NCBI GenBank assembly: GCA_013214205.1
Contig: JABSPQ010000006.1
Span: 1 to 46,559 of the forward strand
Direction: 5' to 3'
Length of the DNA stretch: 46,559 bases
DNA from: Flavobacteriales bacterium
Lineage (GTDB): Bacteria > Bacteroidota > Bacteroidia > DT-38
Each line of letters begins with the position of its first letter. Within the stretch, counting starts at the first letter, position 1. The notes under the pieces are model-generated. The model saw only the letters and a program-made list of their open reading frames with translations. It was not told the origin of the DNA and ran no database searches. The translations under genes and the position numbers were made by a program. This document shows positions 26,048 to 35,762 of this stretch, one piece after another.

Positions 26048-28519
26048 ATGAATCCGCTAAAACCATACACCATTTCTTACCTAGCCACGGTGGTAGATGC
26101 AACTATACATGGTGATGGCGATGTGCATTTTTCTAATCTTTCCATAGATAGCAGGAAAATTATTCAGGCAGACTCCACTTTGTTTTTTGCTTTAAAGACT
26201 AACAAAAACGACGGACATCAATTCCTAAAAAAGGCATACGACAAAGGTGTTAGGGCATTTATTGTTTCAAAAATGCCTAGAAATTCATCTGATTTCTACA
26301 ATGCAGGTTTTGCAGAAGTGGAAAATACGCGAGATGCACTCCAGAAATTAGTAGCTGCACACCGATCAAATTTCAACATTCCTTTAATCGGAATTACAGG
26401 CAGTTATGGCAAGACGATCATCAAAGAATGGATGTTTCATTTACTTCAAAAAGAACATACAGTTGTTCGTAACCCCAAAAGCTATAACTCTCAAATTGGG
26501 GTGCCGCTTTCCGTATGGAACATAAATCCAACGCACAACATTGGTGTTTTTGAAGCGGGAATTTCTCAACAGAATGAAATGGCTCAGTTGCAAAAAATTA
26601 TTCAGCCCAACATTGGCATCTTTTCAAATATTGGGAAAATGCATGGAGAAAACTTTAAGGATATTGATGAACAAGTAAAAGAAAAATTACAGCTTTTTAC
26701 CAATGTCGATGCCCTAATTTATTGTAGAGATCATCAGGAAATTCACAATGGTGTAACCAGTTCTAATATTAAGAAAGTTTGTACCTGGTCAAGAAATAAT
26801 CAAGGGGAACTCGCTAATATTACTACTAAAATCCACTCAGCTTCAACAGTAATTAAAGGCAGTTTTAAAGGAGACGAACTACAAATCACCATTCCTTTTA
26901 TCGATCCAAGTTCTATAGAAAATGCCATCCATTGTTGGGCTGCTATACTGTATTTAGAATTAGATAAGGCTACAATTATTGAAGCCATGAACACCTTGCC
27001 AGCCGTTGCCATGAGATTGCAATTGAAGGAGGGTATTAACAATTGTTCTATTGTTAACGATAGTTACAACCTCGATATTAACTCTTTAAACATCGCCCTC
27101 GATTTTTTAAATCAGCAGAACCAACATCCAAAAAAGGTTGCCATCCTCAGCGACATGCGAAGCCCGCACCAGGATGAAGAAAAAACTTATAGCGAAGTTG
27201 CTTCCCTGCTTAAAGAAAAGGGCATCGATAAATTAATCGGCATTGGCCCAAATATTTCTAAGCACGAAGCACTTTTCGGCCTCAACATGAGTTTCTATCC
27301 CAATACAAAAGCTTTTATAGCCGATATAAATGCCACCGAATTCAGCAATGAAACCATTCTGTTAAAAGGCGCTTTTGGTTTCCCATTCAAAGAAATAGAG
27401 AAGGCACTTCAACAAAAAACACACAGCACCGTTCTGGAAATTGATCTGAATGCAGTGCTGAACAACTTAGATTATTTCAAATCTAAAATAGAATCCTCAA
27501 CAAAGCTAATGGTGGTGGTTAAAGCGTTTTCGTATGGCAGTGGCAGCTACGAAATCGCAAATATTTTACAATACCACAACGTAGATTATTTGGCTGTGGC
27601 CTATGTAGATGAGGGCGTTGAGCTGAGAAAAGCAGGAATTAGAATCCCAATAATGGTGATGAATCCGGCTAATGAGAGTTTTGAAGTAATGATAAAATAC
27701 GAGCTTGAGCCAGAAATTTACAGTTTCAAGGTACTCGACGAACTCATTGCTTTTACTGCTACTCACAACAAAAGCAACTTCCCGATTCACATCAAAATAG
27801 ATTCGGGGATGCATCGTTTAGGGTTTGAAAAAGAAGACATTACAGAATTAATTAATCGAATAAAATTGAATAAATCGCTTGAGGTAAAATCAATATTTTC
27901 TCATCTCAGCGGCAGTGATGATCCTGATTTGGATGATTATACCTTGAATCAGATTGATTTGTTTGATGAAATTTCCAATCAGATTAAATCGGCATTGGGC
28001 GATTCTATTCTTAAACATATTCTGAACACGAACGGCATTGCAAGGTTTCCTAATAGTCAGTTTGATATGGTTAGACTGGGCATGGGACTCCACGGAATCT
28101 CCAGCGATCCTGCTACTCAAAAAAACTTGCAGCCAACTAGTAGTTTAAAAAGTATCATCTCTCAAATTAAGGTTGTAAAATCATCTGAGTCCATAGGATA
28201 CGGGCGAAAAGGAAGATTAGAAAAGGACACAAAAGTGGCAACAATTCCAATTGGATATGCGGATGGATTGCGAAGAAGCTTTGGTTTAGGACGAGGTAAT
28301 ATGTCGGTAAACGGACAACTGGCACCAAGTTTAGGAGAAGTTTGTATGGATATGACAATGATTGACATTACGGGTATTGAAGCAAACGAAGGAGACGAAG
28401 TTGAAATATTTGGCCCCAATTTATCGATTTCCGAGTATGCTAAGTCTATGAATACAATTGCATATGAGGTGCTCACAGATATTTCGAGAAGAGTAAAACG
28501 AGTTTATTATCAAGAGTAA
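26048..28519 (+). CDS. murF-alr: Bifunctional MurF ligase / alanine racemase
   Basis: A fusion typical of Bacteroidota. The N-terminal half (about 1-455) is MurF, which adds D-Ala-D-Ala to UDP-MurNAc-tripeptide with ATP; the P-loop reads ITGSYGKT, with Tyr where Asn is more usual. The C-terminal half (about 460-823) is PLP-dependent alanine racemase, which makes D-alanine; the PLP lysine is about residue 492 in VVKAFSYGSG. Further racemase motifs are KIDSGMHRLGF, SIGYGRKG and GEVCMDMTMIDI. The protein therefore couples D-Ala supply to peptidoglycan precursor assembly in the cytoplasm. The 823-aa length is right for the fusion. It is followed 2 bases later by a glycosyltransferase gene, implying an envelope-synthesis operon. 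Confidence 0.97.
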   Translation: MNPLKPYTISYLATVVDATIHGDGDVHFSNLSIDSRKIIQADSTLFFALKTNKNDGHQFLKKAYDKGVRAFIVSKMPRNSSDFYNAGFAEVENTRDALQKLVAAHRSNFNIPLIGITGSYGKTIIKEWMFHLLQKEHTVVRNPKSYNSQIGVPLSVWNINPTHNIGVFEAGISQQNEMAQLQKIIQPNIGIFSNIGKMHGENFKDIDEQVKEKLQLFTNVDALIYCRDHQEIHNGVTSSNIKKVCTWSRNNQGELANITTKIHSASTVIKGSFKGDELQITIPFIDPSSIENAIHCWAAILYLELDKATIIEAMNTLPAVAMRLQLKEGINNCSIVNDSYNLDINSLNIALDFLNQQNQHPKKVAILSDMRSPHQDEEKTYSEVASLLKEKGIDKLIGIGPNISKHEALFGLNMSFYPNTKAFIADINATEFSNETILLKGAFGFPFKEIEKALQQKTHSTVLEIDLNAVLNNLDYFKSKIESSTKLMVVVKAFSYGSGSYEIANILQYHNVDYLAVAYVDEGVELRKAGIRIPIMVMNPANESFEVMIKYELEPEIYSFKVLDELIAFTATHNKSNFPIHIKIDSGMHRLGFEKEDITELINRIKLNKSLEVKSIFSHLSGSDDPDLDDYTLNQIDLFDEISNQIKSALGDSILKHILNTNGIARFPNSQFDMVRLGMGLHGISSDPATQKNLQPTSSLKSIISQIKVVKSSESIGYGRKGRLEKDTKVATIPIGYADGLRRSFGLGRGNMSVNGQLAPSLGEVCMDMTMIDITGIEANEGDEVEIFGPNLSISEYAKSMNTIAYEVLTDISRRVKRVYYQE

Positions 28520-28521
28520 TT

Positions 28522-29265
28522 ATGGTTAAGCTTTCGGTTGTAATCATTACCCTCAACGAGGAAAACGTTATAGAACGTTGCATAGATTCTGTGCAAGCCA
28601 TTGCCGACGAGATCTTTGTTGTAGATTCTTTTTCGACCGACAGAACCAAAGAAATTTGCGAGGCGAAAGGTGTTAAATTTATCGAAAATAAATTTGAAGG
28701 TCACATTCAACAAAAAAATTACGCCGCTGCCAATGCGACTTACGAGCACATTTTATCGCTTGATGCAGATGAGGCGTTAAGTTCTATCTTAAGAAAATCG
28801 ATAAGTAAAATCAAAGAAAATTGGACGGAAGAAGGATATGCAATGAACCGTTTAAACAATTATTGCGGAACTTGGATAAGAACTTGTGGCTGGTATCCAG
28901 ATAGAAAAATCAGGCTTTTTAAAAAGGATGCTGGAACCTGGGGAGGCGATAACCCACATGATTTTTACGAATTATACAACAATAAAAAAGCTGGGTTTTT
29001 AAAAGGCGACATCTTACATTTCACATACGCAACTGTTGAAGCGCACAAGATTCAGGTTAAAAGGTTTGCAGAAATTGCAGCTCGAGTACTTATCGAAAAA
29101 GGAAAAAAACCGAGCCCCATAAAATTGATAATAAATCCTTTATCTAAATTTATCGGAATGTATTTTTTCAAATTGGGATTTACCGACGGGCTAATTGGCT
29201 TTCGAATTTCATACCAAGCGGCCAAGAGCACTTACCACAAATACGCGATTGCTCGTAAGGGCTAA
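28522..29265 (+). CDS. Family 2 glycosyltransferase, WaaE/KdtX-like
   Basis: A GT-A fold glycosyltransferase of the lipopolysaccharide core type. Motifs are VVIITLNEENVIERCIDSV at the N-terminus, VDSFSTDRTKEIC, and SLDADEALS, which contains the nucleotide-sugar/metal-binding DAD. The later WIRTCGWYPDRKIRLF and GDNPHD segments are characteristic of the WaaE/KdtX subgroup, which adds glucose to inner-core heptose in some bacteria. Donor and acceptor here are not known. It begins 2 bases after murF-alr and ends 3 bases from the convergent O-antigen ligase-like gene, so two envelope-polysaccharide genes meet tail to tail. Confidence 0.9.
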   Translation: MVKLSVVIITLNEENVIERCIDSVQAIADEIFVVDSFSTDRTKEICEAKGVKFIENKFEGHIQQKNYAAANATYEHILSLDADEALSSILRKSISKIKENWTEEGYAMNRLNNYCGTWIRTCGWYPDRKIRLFKKDAGTWGGDNPHDFYELYNNKKAGFLKGDILHFTYATVEAHKIQVKRFAEIAARVLIEKGKKPSPIKLIINPLSKFIGMYFFKLGFTDGLIGFRISYQAAKSTYHKYAIARKG

Positions 29266-29268
29266 AGT

Positions 29269-30816
29269 TTAGATAGGCTCTTCTCGACCAAACAGCATAA
29301 AACCACCAATTGCTCCAAACAACGTACAACCAGCCTGAGTTAGCAACGAATCTTCGAATAACATAGAAACACACATGGCCAGCATGAAATACAAAAACAT
29401 GGTAGCGTTTTTTCTAAATCCCGTTCTAATTAAAAGTCCAAAACAAGTTAGAATTGCAAGTAGCCCCACTGTACCAATTTGAGCACCAAACGTGAGGTAT
29501 TGATTGTGCGCCATCAACTGCCATTCATCCGTCATTTGCGAATCATCTTTTAGATACTGATCCTCCAAAGCGGTTTCTGCATCGCCTACACCAACCCCAA
29601 ACACCGGATTATCTCTATAAACATGGTAGGCATTTTTCCAATACTCAAACCTTTGCGTTAACGAATGTCCGTTGGGGTTGCCACCATTTAAATAAATTCC
29701 GAACTGCCATTTAATATCGTACCACCTCGAAACCAAACCTCTTTTTACTGGGAATAAATAATTGGTCACCCCGTTTTCAATATCCTTTACCTCTTGATCT
29801 GTCAGTTGTGAGATCCCTGCGGAATCCTTTCTAAGCCCCCTAGACGCAAGGTACCTAATTAAAACAGGCCGAACATTCGTAGACTTATCATCGAATGCCC
29901 TATCGCTCCTTTTGGCCCACTCTTCCCTTATTTCATCCAAACAAAGATAGGTGCCAACAAAAGTTCCGTTTTCGTATGTGTGCGGAGTTTGATCGTGCCA
30001 ATAGTAATTACCATTAGCCGTCTTTTTCTCTAGATCATCCCACTTTATATCGGTTTTAAACTTTATTGATTTGAACTCATAATTTAGAATAAACAATCCA
30101 GTTAAGGGAATTAGAACAACTACGGCAATAGAAACAAATCGCCTAATCTTCTTTTTATCCTTTATCATAAAGTAAATTCCTGTGGCAAGTGCGAATACCA
30201 TCAGGATTACAATTCCCGTTAACGACTCCAGTTTGGTTAAAAAATAAAGCAACCATACAACTGGTATCATCATTAGTAATTTGTGCTTTATGTTTTCCAT
30301 TCCAAGCGCATAGTAAATCAACATTGCAATGGCTATGTCCATCATTAAACTCAATCGAATCGACGAAATAAACATCGATAAATGCCTTGGATTGGTTTCT
30401 TTTTCAAACATAATCCCTAACGAAGCAAGCATCCCTAGCAGTGTAACAAACACAACGGTTGCAATAAATATTCCCAAATAAAAGTGAAATTCCTTTTTAC
30501 TCAAGGGTTTGGAAGAAGCTAAAAATAAGGGAACTAAAAATATTGGAAGCATGGTACGAGTTACGTTAACCCCCTCATTCATGTCTTCCGTATGAAGAAA
30601 ACCAATCATGCAAATCCAGAAAATAGCCGAATAAACCAACGCGTCTTTATTGGCCCAAAACCTTAGAACTCGTTCTTTGAAATTAAACTGAAGCAACCAA
30701 TTGGCCAGTAAAATAAGTTGAGCGATGCTCATCAGAAAATTCGATGTGGGAACTCCAATGATCAATATAAACAGACCAAACAGATAAATATATCGGTGGA
30801 TGCGCTCTCTATCCAA
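29269..30816 (-). CDS. O-antigen ligase/polymerase-like membrane protein
   Basis: A polytopic inner-membrane protein of 515 aa with about ten or more hydrophobic segments and one large hydrophilic loop (about residues 240-400). Near the end of the loop lies RFEYWKNAYHVYRDNPVFGVGVGD, of which the RFEYWKNA and NPVFGVGVG parts match the Wzy_C signature of the O-antigen ligase/polymerase superfamily (WaaL, Wzy). Such proteins transfer or polymerise undecaprenyl-linked glycans in the periplasm. The start appears to be TTG at 30816. It is the last gene in the long minus-strand run and converges on the glycosyltransferase. Ligase and polymerase cannot be separated from sequence alone. Confidence 0.85.
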   Translation of the reverse strand: MDRERIHRYIYLFGLFILIIGVPTSNFLMSIAQLILLANWLLQFNFKERVLRFWANKDALVYSAIFWICMIGFLHTEDMNEGVNVTRTMLPIFLVPLFLASSKPLSKKEFHFYLGIFIATVVFVTLLGMLASLGIMFEKETNPRHLSMFISSIRLSLMMDIAIAMLIYYALGMENIKHKLLMMIPVVWLLYFLTKLESLTGIVILMVFALATGIYFMIKDKKKIRRFVSIAVVVLIPLTGLFILNYEFKSIKFKTDIKWDDLEKKTANGNYYWHDQTPHTYENGTFVGTYLCLDEIREEWAKRSDRAFDDKSTNVRPVLIRYLASRGLRKDSAGISQLTDQEVKDIENGVTNYLFPVKRGLVSRWYDIKWQFGIYLNGGNPNGHSLTQRFEYWKNAYHVYRDNPVFGVGVGDAETALEDQYLKDDSQMTDEWQLMAHNQYLTFGAQIGTVGLLAILTCFGLLIRTGFRKNATMFLYFMLAMCVSMLFEDSLLTQAGCTLFGAIGGFMLFGREEPI

Positions 30817-30881
30817 CTTGTGGTTAATTTATAGGAATGCGTTCTTGGGCAATTCCTTTGCTTTTCTTTGATTAATGCCGA

Positions 30882-32603
30882 CTAATGACTCGCTGAAGGA
30901 GGCATTATTGCCCCTCTATCTGCTCCTTTTTTACTTTCTTCTCTCTCCTTGTTAAAAGTTAACAACTCCTTGTACTTCTCGTTATCTTTTAAAATTGATA
31001 TAGCTACATCTATTTCTGGGTCGGCCGTTAAACTTGTTCTAATACGTCCTTTCTGATATTGAAATCTAGCTACTATTTCTTGGTTAATAAAATCAGAAAT
31101 TTCATCTTGGTTAACCTTCAAATCATCCGATTTATCTCTGATCAAGCTTTTTCGTATGCTTTCAAATTGTGTTTTAACACTGTCATACATTTTATCTCGT
31201 TTAGCCAGTTCCTCTAACTCTTCAATTAAATCGAGGCTTTCCGACTCGTAGTCATATTTCTTGTCATCCAAATAAGTCACAAACTTGGCGTAATCGGCAT
31301 CAGATAATTTAAAGTTGAAATCGATTTTATCATCCTCGTGCTCATAGTAAAACTGAGTAGCAAAATCAAAGATCAACTGGTGTGAAAAGATGCTTTTAAA
31401 TACATTGCTGTATTTCTGAACTTCAACATCAATATCTGGTGCAATTCCACCACCATCAAAAACAGAACGGCCACCTTCGGTTTTAAACTCCGTGATTAAA
31501 GAATCTGCAATTCGACCAACACTCCCATCATCATTACGATTTGAATAGTCTAAAGCCTGAATACAACGGCCACTTGGTGTGTAATACTTAGCTGTGGTTA
31601 CCTTTAATTGACTGTTGTAGCTCAATGATCGTGTTGTTTGAACCAAACCCTTACCAAAACTCCGCTGACCTATTACAACGCCTCTATCTAAATCTTGAAC
31701 AGTTCCTGCAACAATTTCCGAAGCAGAAGCAGAACCTCTATTAATAAGAACCACTAAAGGAACATCCGTATCCACAGGGTTATTTAACGCCTTGTACGTT
31801 TTATCCCATTCTTTAATCTTACTTTTTGTTTTCAGAATTTCTTTACCTTTTTCAATGAAAATATTGCAAACATCAATCGCTTCTCGAAGCAAACCACCCG
31901 GATTTCCTCTAAGATCGAGAATAACATATTTTATTTTGTCTTCCTTTTTCAACTTTTCGAATGCTTTCACAATATCATCGGAAGCAGCACTAGTAAAGCT
32001 CGACAACTTTATATAGCCAACATCACCATCTAAAACACCCGAATAAGGCACAGAGCCAATTCTAATATCTTCTCTTTTAATGGTAAGTTCAAAAGGCTCT
32101 TCTATACCATATCTTTTCACTAAAACCTTTACTTCTGTACCCGCCTGCCCTTTAAGCATTGAGCTAACAGCTTCACTATTTTTTGATTTTATCGGCGTAT
32201 CATCAACTTGAACTATTAAATCTCCCGCTTTTAACCCTGCTTTATCAGCAGCAAACCCTTCATAAGGATCGGAAATCATGATATAATCGTCCTTTCGTGT
32301 TATCATTGCACCAATTCCTCCATATTGGCCCGTAGTAGCCATTTTATACTCCTCAATATCCGATTCGGGGATATAACTTGTATATGGATCAAGCGATTTT
32401 AACATCGCATCAATCCCCTTTTTCATTAAATCACCAGGATTGGTCTCATCTACATAATAAATATTTAATTCTCTAAACAGTGTAGCAAAGATATCAAGGT
32501 TCTTAGATGCCTCAAAGTATACGTCTACAAAGGAAAAGGAGATTAGAGAAGTAAGTACAATGGAAACCAGCAGTACTTTATTTCGAATTTTTTTCATCAT
32601 CAT
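30882..32603 (-). CDS. S41-family C-terminal processing peptidase (CtpA/Prc type)
   Basis: A periplasmic or membrane-anchored serine protease that trims C-termini of envelope proteins. I place the start at the run of three ATG codons ending at 32603, giving MMMKKIRNKVLL and a proper signal anchor. An in-frame ATG at 32657 would add 18 charged residues and overlap yidD. Counting from 32603, the PDZ domain lies at about 92-165 (GGIGAM, AGLKAGDLIVQVDD) and the peptidase core at about 195-345. The catalytic Ser is in INRGSASASEIVAG (about 290-296) and the Lys in QRSFGKGLVQT (about 318). A helical C-terminal region of about 200 residues follows. It is separated by a small gap from the O-antigen ligase-like gene. 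Confidence 0.93.
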   Translation of the reverse strand: MMMKKIRNKVLLVSIVLTSLISFSFVDVYFEASKNLDIFATLFRELNIYYVDETNPGDLMKKGIDAMLKSLDPYTSYIPESDIEEYKMATTGQYGGIGAMITRKDDYIMISDPYEGFAADKAGLKAGDLIVQVDDTPIKSKNSEAVSSMLKGQAGTEVKVLVKRYGIEEPFELTIKREDIRIGSVPYSGVLDGDVGYIKLSSFTSAASDDIVKAFEKLKKEDKIKYVILDLRGNPGGLLREAIDVCNIFIEKGKEILKTKSKIKEWDKTYKALNNPVDTDVPLVVLINRGSASASEIVAGTVQDLDRGVVIGQRSFGKGLVQTTRSLSYNSQLKVTTAKYYTPSGRCIQALDYSNRNDDGSVGRIADSLITEFKTEGGRSVFDGGGIAPDIDVEVQKYSNVFKSIFSHQLIFDFATQFYYEHEDDKIDFNFKLSDADYAKFVTYLDDKKYDYESESLDLIEELEELAKRDKMYDSVKTQFESIRKSLIRDKSDDLKVNQDEISDFINQEIVARFQYQKGRIRTSLTADPEIDVAISILKDNEKYKELLTFNKEREESKKGADRGAIMPPSASH

Positions 32604-32634
32604 TTTATTTCGTCTTAAACAATTATTGTTCCTC

Positions 32635-32856
32635 TTATTGTACGGGATCATATCCACTTCCTCCCCAAGGGTGGCACGTGATTAGTCTTTTAAATGTTAG
32701 GCCCGAACCTTTAAGAGGTCCGTATTTGTTTATCGCATCAAGGCCGTATTGAGAACATGTTGGGGTATACCTACATGAAGCGGCAAAAAAAGGAGAAATC
32801 AACAGTTGATAAGCTTTGATGATAAGGATTAAAATAGCGCTAACGATTCTTTTCAT
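32635..32856 (-). CDS. yidD: Membrane protein insertion efficiency factor YidD
   Basis: A 73-aa YidD protein, which assists YidC-dependent insertion of inner-membrane proteins. The family signature is complete: a short hydrophobic N-terminus, SPFFAASCRYTPTCSQYG with paired cysteines, and LITCHPWGGSGYDPV at the end. It overlaps the upstream rnpA by 17 bases, the usual rnpA-yidD pairing. Here the pair follows hemD rather than lying beside rpmH and dnaA, an arrangement I recall from other Bacteroidota. Confidence 0.97.
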   Translation of the reverse strand: MKRIVSAILILIIKAYQLLISPFFAASCRYTPTCSQYGLDAINKYGPLKGSGLTFKRLITCHPWGGSGYDPVQ

Positions 32857-33244
32857 ATTCCGTTAATAAACGGTCTAAAGTTAAAACTATTTTACGTTCT
32901 ATAACTTCGTAGGTTTCCACATTCTCATGCAGATATACGAGCATTATAGCACATTGTACATCTCGTTCTTTAAAATGTGTGTATATGGTTTCTTTATGCT
33001 TGCGATAAGCCTCGCTAACCCTTCTCTTTAACGTGTTTCGCGTTACGGCCTTCTTTATCTTTTTTTTGGGGATACTGATGCAAATTTGGACAGGGAAGCT
33101 GGTTTTTAGCTCTGTCTCCATCCAAAAAACTCGAAATAAACCCGATTTAAAAGTTTGTCTTTTTTTAAAAAGATCGTCAATTACCTTTTTACTTTTAAGC
33201 CTTTCTGCCTTTTTAAAGGTGTGGCTATGTAGTTGATCCAACAT
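32840..33244 (-). CDS. rnpA: Ribonuclease P protein component
   Basis: The basic protein cofactor of RNase P, which binds the catalytic RNA and helps recognise pre-tRNA 5' leaders. It has 134 aa, an early FKKAERLKSKKVIDDLF segment, and the RNA-binding RNTLKRRVSEAYR motif in the middle. Start is ATG at 33244, preceded by a 47-base gap after hemD. It overlaps yidD by 17 bases. Lysine and arginine content is high as expected. No rpmH lies in the window. Confidence 0.95.
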   Translation of the reverse strand: MLDQLHSHTFKKAERLKSKKVIDDLFKKRQTFKSGLFRVFWMETELKTSFPVQICISIPKKKIKKAVTRNTLKRRVSEAYRKHKETIYTHFKERDVQCAIMLVYLHENVETYEVIERKIVLTLDRLLTEYEKNR

Positions 33245-33291
33245 AACGGGTCAGATATTAACTAAAGAAAGAAATCGAGAGAAACGAATAA

Positions 33292-34038
33292 TTATTTTTT
33301 ATTCATTTTAATAACAAACTGATCCAAGGCCATTGTCATAGATGGTGCTTTAGGCATTGGCGCCTCAACATCCAATTTAAGACCAGAATCTGTAGCTGCT
33401 TTGGCCGTAGTAGCACCAAAGGTGGCAATACATGTATGTTTCTGTTCGAAATCAGGGAAGTTCTTAAACAAAGATTTTACTCCCGATGGGCTAAAAAACA
33501 CAAGCATGTCATATTTCAAATCTGCTAAATCAGATAAATCACTCGCAACTGTCTTATACAAAATGGTATTTGTATAGTTAATTTCAATGGCTTGCAACAT
33601 GTCTTGATACTCTTGCTTATGAATAACAGAGCAAGGCATTAAGAAGTTATTCTCTTTGTGTTTCTTGATAATATCAATTAAATTCTTGAAAATAGATTTA
33701 CCATAAAATATTTTTCTTTTTCTGTAAACAACGTATTTCTGCAAATAAAACGCTGTTGATTCCGAGATACAGAAGTATTTCATAGTGCTAGGCACTAGAA
33801 TTCTCATGTCTTCACAGATTCTAAAGAAATGATCTACAGCATTTCTGCTAGTAAATATTACTGCTGTAAAATCAAGTATATTGATTTTGGACTGACGAAA
33901 CTCTTTGGTAGATATTCCTTCCACATGTATAAATGGACGAAAATCTATTTTCAGTTTATGCTTGTCTCCTAGGTCAAAATAAGGAGATTTGTCCCCTTCT
34001 GGCTTTGGCTGTGATACCAATATTGTCTTTATCTTCAA
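33292..34038 (-). CDS. hemD: Uroporphyrinogen-III synthase family protein (stand-alone HemD)
   Basis: HemD cyclises hydroxymethylbilane to uroporphyrinogen III. The 248-aa protein starts at TTG 34038 and shows the family's weakly conserved pattern: ILVSQPKPEG at the N-terminus, VIFTSRNAVDHFF near residue 60, a central FLMPCS strand, and VFFSPSGVKSLF and IATFGATTAKAA in the second half. A second HemD domain is fused to HemC at 37379-38938 a few genes away, so this copy may be redundant or specialised. The neighbouring DUF4271 gene lies directly upstream. Family assignment is good; whether this copy is catalytically active is uncertain. Confidence 0.85.
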   Translation of the reverse strand: MKIKTILVSQPKPEGDKSPYFDLGDKHKLKIDFRPFIHVEGISTKEFRQSKINILDFTAVIFTSRNAVDHFFRICEDMRILVPSTMKYFCISESTAFYLQKYVVYRKRKIFYGKSIFKNLIDIIKKHKENNFLMPCSVIHKQEYQDMLQAIEINYTNTILYKTVASDLSDLADLKYDMLVFFSPSGVKSLFKNFPDFEQKHTCIATFGATTAKAATDSGLKLDVEAPMPKAPSMTMALDQFVIKMNKK

Positions 34039-34112
34039 GATTTAGAAATGCTTTTAAGGGTTCTCAAATGTAAAATTCTATTTGGGTATTATCATTTACT
34101 CAATTAGTCCTT

Positions 34113-34829
34113 TTACACGTTTTCTTTAATCATCTTAGTGAGAATTATTAACGGTAAAATTTCGAGTGTGCAAATATATAAAATAATATAGTAAAGAGAC
34201 ACATGATGCTCACCTCTACTTAATTTATATCCTCTAAAGAGTAAGAGAAAGTAGAAAAATACTATGATTGCTATACCTGAATAAATGAATATGATTCTAT
34301 CTAGAATTGTGAAGAAGGAAATACAGGTTAATACTGGTAATAATACCAATCCCAAAACATTGTTGAGCAAGAAAAAATTAAAATTACATTTATCAAAAAG
34401 CTCTTCCGCTTTCAACAATACTCCCGAAATCCTCATTACCAGTACCTTGACACTAAACACAAGTATTACAATTACCAATACCTGGATAAAAGAAAGAATA
34501 TTATCTGGTAAAAATCTAACACCAAAATAGACCGAGGTTTTAAATAAAAAGTAAGAAATGCTTAATAAAAAGAGAATATTAATAGTAATTATTCCTGATC
34601 TAAAAAGGATATTTTCTTCTTTCATCAACAAATTTGTTTGCGTAATACTGCCAAAAGCACGTATAATTTGTTTTACCTTTTTATTCCAAAAGAAGTTTAT
34701 TCCTGCTAAAAAGGACATCATTAGGATCATAAACACGATTTCCCAAGTGTGATTTGCGTGAAATCTAGGGATTTGTGCCTGTAAGAGAGGTATTAAATTG
34801 GACATTAATACGGTGATATTAATTACCAT
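34113..34829 (-). CDS. DUF4271 domain membrane protein
   Basis: A 238-aa integral membrane protein with six or so hydrophobic segments and little soluble sequence. Features are KTSVYFGVRF near the middle and an initial FFWNKKVKQIIRAFGS cytoplasmic loop. These match the Bacteroidota-specific DUF4271 family, whose genes commonly neighbour hemD; the function is not established. ATG at 34829 is used here, but ATG at 34805 (MSNLIPLLQAQ) is equally possible. The gene lies between the DUF5777 barrel and hemD on the same strand with short gaps, so cotranscription is likely. Confidence 0.85.
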   Translation of the reverse strand: MVINITVLMSNLIPLLQAQIPRFHANHTWEIVFMILMMSFLAGINFFWNKKVKQIIRAFGSITQTNLLMKEENILFRSGIITINILFLLSISYFLFKTSVYFGVRFLPDNILSFIQVLVIVILVFSVKVLVMRISGVLLKAEELFDKCNFNFFLLNNVLGLVLLPVLTCISFFTILDRIIFIYSGIAIIVFFYFLLLFRGYKLSRGEHHVSLYYIILYICTLEILPLIILTKMIKENV

Positions 34830-34844
34830 TTCAACTAATAGATA

Positions 34845-35762
34845 TTATAAATCGAATACTCTGGAGATATTGAAGCCGAGTTTATACCCGCCATCCGACC
34901 AACTATCTTGCGTATATGGAAGGTAATTATTCTCTAGAATACCCGATGCATTGGTTAAATTAATGTGAAATACGTGTCCACCTGTCTCGATCTCAATACC
35001 TATTGCCAAGGGATCTGCAAATGAATTAGCCGAGTTATCTTTTCTAAAATCCGACATAATCAAGAAATAATCAGCAACTATCGCCATTCTTTTAGTGATT
35101 TTTACCCTAGCGCCAAAACCCAAAGCAAAGATGTCGTTTTGTTCCTCTGCCCCATTATCAGCGTTTACAGCATAGTCAATTTTGTTTCTGTGAACCCAAG
35201 TAGGAAGGATCTCTACAGAAATCGACTTATTAAACTTTCTGGCTACGATTAAGTGTGTTACATATGTAATGCGATGCCCGAACTCCTCGTAATAAGGGCT
35301 GTAACTCACTGTATCGCTTTTTTGCGCCGAAATAGCCATATCGGAATAGATAACGGCCGTTATTGGCATGTGATCCTTTTTCTGCTTTAAAAATGCGAAT
35401 TTAATACTGCCATCAACGTGCTCTTGAACCTTGCTACGCCCAATGCCAATAGACAGGTTATCGGTTAATCCGTAATCGAACGACAACCTTACATCCTGAG
35501 CTTGATCTAATCCGAACAAAGTATGACCACCCCCGCCAATATTGCCAAAACGATGTGTAATCCGAAAATCTAAGTTGTTTTTCTTAGTAGTTTCAATTGA
35601 TTGTGCATTAATTATTTTAATGGCTTTAAAAGTAGCCATTACTTCAGCTGCCTCATCAGGTACTTCATCATTCAGCATGTCCATAAGGTCGTCCTGACCA
35701 AAAACACTAAATGAAAACAGCAAAAATATTGCGGTGGCTAAAAGAGAATTCCTTTTCGTCAT
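34845..35762 (-). CDS. DUF5777 family outer-membrane beta-barrel protein
   Basis: A 305-aa protein with a clear signal peptide (LLFSFSVFGQDD, cleavage near residue 22) and a body of alternating amphipathic strands, ending in a phenylalanine-containing strand typical of outer-membrane barrels. The segments FRITHRFGNIGGGGHTLFGL and LSIGIGRSKVQEHVDG identify the DUF5777 family. Its start overlaps the yceI stop as ATGA, so the two are translationally coupled; in Bacteroidota these families often occur together. The ligand or role is unknown. Confidence 0.88.
   Translation of the reverse strand: MTKRNSLLATAIFLLFSFSVFGQDDLMDMLNDEVPDEAAEVMATFKAIKIINAQSIETTKKNNLDFRITHRFGNIGGGGHTLFGLDQAQDVRLSFDYGLTDNLSIGIGRSKVQEHVDGSIKFAFLKQKKDHMPITAVIYSDMAISAQKSDTVSYSPYYEEFGHRITYVTHLIVARKFNKSISVEILPTWVHRNKIDYAVNADNGAEEQNDIFALGFGARVKITKRMAIVADYFLIMSDFRKDNSANSFADPLAIGIEIETGGHVFHINLTNASGILENNYLPYTQDSWSDGGYKLGFNISRVFDL

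Noticed and set aside
32604-32657. Upstream ATG as the start of the S41 peptidase
   Set aside because: It would add a charged, Asn/Arg-rich 18-residue leader before an otherwise typical signal anchor and overlap yidD; the triple ATG at 32595-32603 fits better.
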